From assembly GCA_945861365.1 (NCBI GenBank), contig CAMAUH010000310.1, positions 1 through 5,496 of the forward strand: DNA of 5,496 nt, given 5' to 3'. The notes below the pieces were generated by a model. The model saw only the letters and a list, made by a program, of their open reading frames with translations. It had not been told where the DNA came from and did no database searches. A program made the translations under genes and the position numbers. Source of the DNA: Candidatus Kuenenia stuttgartensis (lineage in GTDB: Bacteria; Planctomycetota; UBA1135; UBA2386). Of the stretch, positions 4,143 to 5,496 are shown one piece after another (within the stretch, counting starts at the first letter, position 1; the number at the start of each line of letters is the position of its first letter).

Positions 4143-5496
4143 ATCCAGGCCGATGCACGTCGTGCGGCAGGCTGCCGCGCGCGGCCCGCAGATACCCGAA
4201 CGGCGTCAGGTACAGCAGATTCGACACCCGCGACGTGTAGACGTCGGCATGCCGTTCGATCTGCCGCGCCAGCCGGCTCTTGTCGGCACCGGCGCGCATC
4301 AGCGGGCCCCAGACCGGATGGCCGAGGCTCGCCGCCTTGTGCGCCAGCGGCCCGATGCGGTGGTCGAGCGCTTCGAGCTCCGAGCGCAGCGCGCGTAGCC
4401 GTTCGTGCAGCGCACCGGCACCGCCGCTGACGCCGTTCGGCAGCGCGCTGCGGTGCTCGAGGCGCTGCAGCGCCAGGCGCAGCGTCGCCTGCTCGTGGTC
4501 CTTCTGCTCCTTCTCGCGCATCAGCGTCTCGAGTTCGTGCTGCTGCGGCGCGAACGCGGCCTCGGCGCGCACTTCCTCCTCCAGCTCGCGCAGCACCAGG
4601 GCGGTGCGCCAGCGGCGGATGCTGCTCGACACGTGCACATCGGCGTAGACGTGGTCGCCGACGTACAGGATCTCGCTGCCGTCGAGGCCGAAGTGGCGCT
4701 GCACCGCTTCGGCATTGCCGCCGCGGTAGATCGCGCCGGCGCGCAGCGGGCCCTGCAGCGGCACCGTGGCACCCGCGTCGTCGACGACCTCGAGGAACGG
4801 CGTCTGCTGCTCGAAGAATGCCGGCTTCTTCGCCTGCACGATCACCAGGTCGAACAGCGAGCGCCACTGCTGGTCGCTGCCGCCGATCGCGTCGAGCCAT
4901 GGCCCTAGCGCGAAGGCCATCATCGCGCGCGTGTAGTGCCATTCGGAGTTGGTGGCGAGGAACAGCTTCTTGCCGGCGTGCTTCAGGTCGAGCAGCGTCT
5001 GCAGCAGCTGCGGGTCGAGGTCCACGAAGCGTTCCGGGTCGGCGATGATCTCGGCCTTCAGCTGGCCTTCGAGGTGCGCGCCGTTCATCGCGTCGATGAC
5101 GGTGTCGTACAGGCGGCGGTAGTCGAGGCCGACCGGCAGCGCGCCGGCGTCGAAGCGATCGACCAGCTGCGCGTACAGGCACGCTTCGCTGTGCGAGAAC
5201 AGCGTGTTGAGGAACACCCAGCGGTGGTCGCTGAGGTCGACCCAGACCTGGCTGTAGGTGCGGCGCTGCTCGTCGTGCGGCAGCATGCGGGTGCCGTGCG
5301 CCGCCTGCGTCACGTAGCCGAAGCGGTTGCACTTGACGAGATTGCCGAGCTGCACGTCGAGGATCAGGCCGCGCGCGAAGCGTTCGGGCTCGAAGCGCAG
5401 GTCCTGCACCGGCAGCCCGCGGTCGCACAGCCGCTGCAGCACGTGCGCGTAGGCGCGAGCTTCCCACGCCAGCACGTCGTAGTGGACCAGCGTGTA
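4141..5496 (-). CDS. HAD-IG family 5'-nucleotidase (NT5C2-like), N-terminus outside the window
   Basis: The frame is open to the right edge and gives 451 visible residues ending at a TAA (4143-4141). The first visible residues, YTLVHYD then LAWEARAY, are the sequence that follows the DxD of HAD motif I in this family. The two catalytic aspartates therefore lie just outside the window, and the GTG at 5475-5473 is an internal Val, not the start. Counting from the first visible residue, motif II is LFLATNS at 178-184, the motif III lysine region is QAKKP at 221-225, and motif IV is GDHVYAD at 280-286. Residues 304-352 and 362-382 are rich in Glu, Leu, Arg and Gln and look like coiled coil. The end has YTSRVSNLLYLTPFGYLR (about 420-437). 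Relatives dephosphorylate purine nucleoside 5'-monophosphates (IMP/GMP) in the cytoplasm. The substrate here is inferred from the family. It lies 144 bases upstream of the FG-GAP gene on the same strand. Confidence 0.9.
   Translation of the reverse strand, partial: YTLVHYDVLAWEARAYAHVLQRLCDRGLPVQDLRFEPERFARGLILDVQLGNLVKCNRFGYVTQAAHGTRMLPHDEQRRTYSQVWVDLSDHRWVFLNTLFSHSEACLYAQLVDRFDAGALPVGLDYRRLYDTVIDAMNGAHLEGQLKAEIIADPERFVDLDPQLLQTLLDLKHAGKKLFLATNSEWHYTRAMMAFALGPWLDAIGGSDQQWRSLFDLVIVQAKKPAFFEQQTPFLEVVDDAGATVPLQGPLRAGAIYRGGNAEAVQRHFGLDGSEILYVGDHVYADVHVSSSIRRWRTALVLRELEEEVRAEAAFAPQQHELETLMREKEQKDHEQATLRLALQRLEHRSALPNGVSGGAGALHERLRALRSELEALDHRIGPLAHKAASLGHPVWGPLMRAGADKSRLARQIERHADVYTSRVSNLLYLTPFGYLRAARGSLPHDVHRPG

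Noticed and set aside
3671..5467. A 598-codon minus-strand frame crossing the nucleotidase gene, the intergenic region and the start of the FG-GAP gene.
   Set aside because: It is another frame over the nucleotidase gene, rich in Arg and Ala with no motifs, while the frame ending at 4141 shows all visible HAD motifs.
5473..5475. GTG as the start codon of the nucleotidase gene.
   Set aside because: The frame stays open to the window edge, and the seven residues upstream (YTLVHYD) belong to conserved HAD motif I, so the true start lies outside the window.

Overview
This window is GC-rich (roughly two thirds G+C by eye), densely coding bacterial DNA. It has no mobile element, CRISPR array, tRNA or rRNA that I can see. 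The set of proteins fits Planctomycetota best, although another GC-rich phylum such as Myxococcota is not excluded. The set comprises an exported sugar-dehydrogenase-like propeller with an Ig-like domain and a C-terminal add-on, an exported FG-GAP/VCBS repeat protein, a TlpA-like thioredoxin and a NT5C2-type HAD 5'-nucleotidase. This assignment comes from family resemblance, not from a marker gene.

Layout, left to right. (1) Bases 1-140, minus strand: the first 46 codons of a lipoprotein gene that runs off the left edge. (2) Bases 141-350: a divergent intergenic region with a Shine-Dalgarno site for each flanking gene. (3) Bases 351-2246, plus: a secreted glucose/sorbosone-dehydrogenase-type beta-propeller fused to a Big_1-like Ig domain and a lineage-type C-terminal domain. 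(4) Bases 2257-2796, plus, 10 nt further on: a membrane-anchored thioredoxin-fold protein with a CDSC motif, probably co-transcribed with the propeller gene. (5) Bases 2766-2822: a long inverted repeat over the convergent gene ends, a plausible two-way terminator. (6) Bases 3996-2821, minus: an exported FG-GAP repeat protein whose frame is cut once by an in-frame TGA (3714-3712). (7) Bases 3997-4140: an intergenic region. (8) Bases 5496-4141, minus: a HAD-IG 5'-nucleotidase with a coiled-coil tail. Its N-terminus, including the nucleophile Asp, lies beyond the right edge.

The most interesting point is the in-frame TGA. The frame is identical on both sides, and the residues just after the stop are already the conserved strand of an FG-GAP blade, so this is one interrupted gene and not two genes. 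Thirteen bases after the TGA is a perfect 6-bp hairpin with a 5-nt loop whose second base is G, which is the geometry expected of a bacterial SECIS element. The gene is therefore either a candidate exported selenoprotein (Sec at residue 95, next to Cys96) or a nonsense-mutated or mis-sequenced gene. The sequence alone cannot decide. The three exported or membrane-anchored proteins in the middle (cysteine-rich propeller, thioredoxin-like protein and cysteine-containing FG-GAP protein) suggest, by inference only, a shared theme of thiol/disulfide chemistry outside the cytoplasm.
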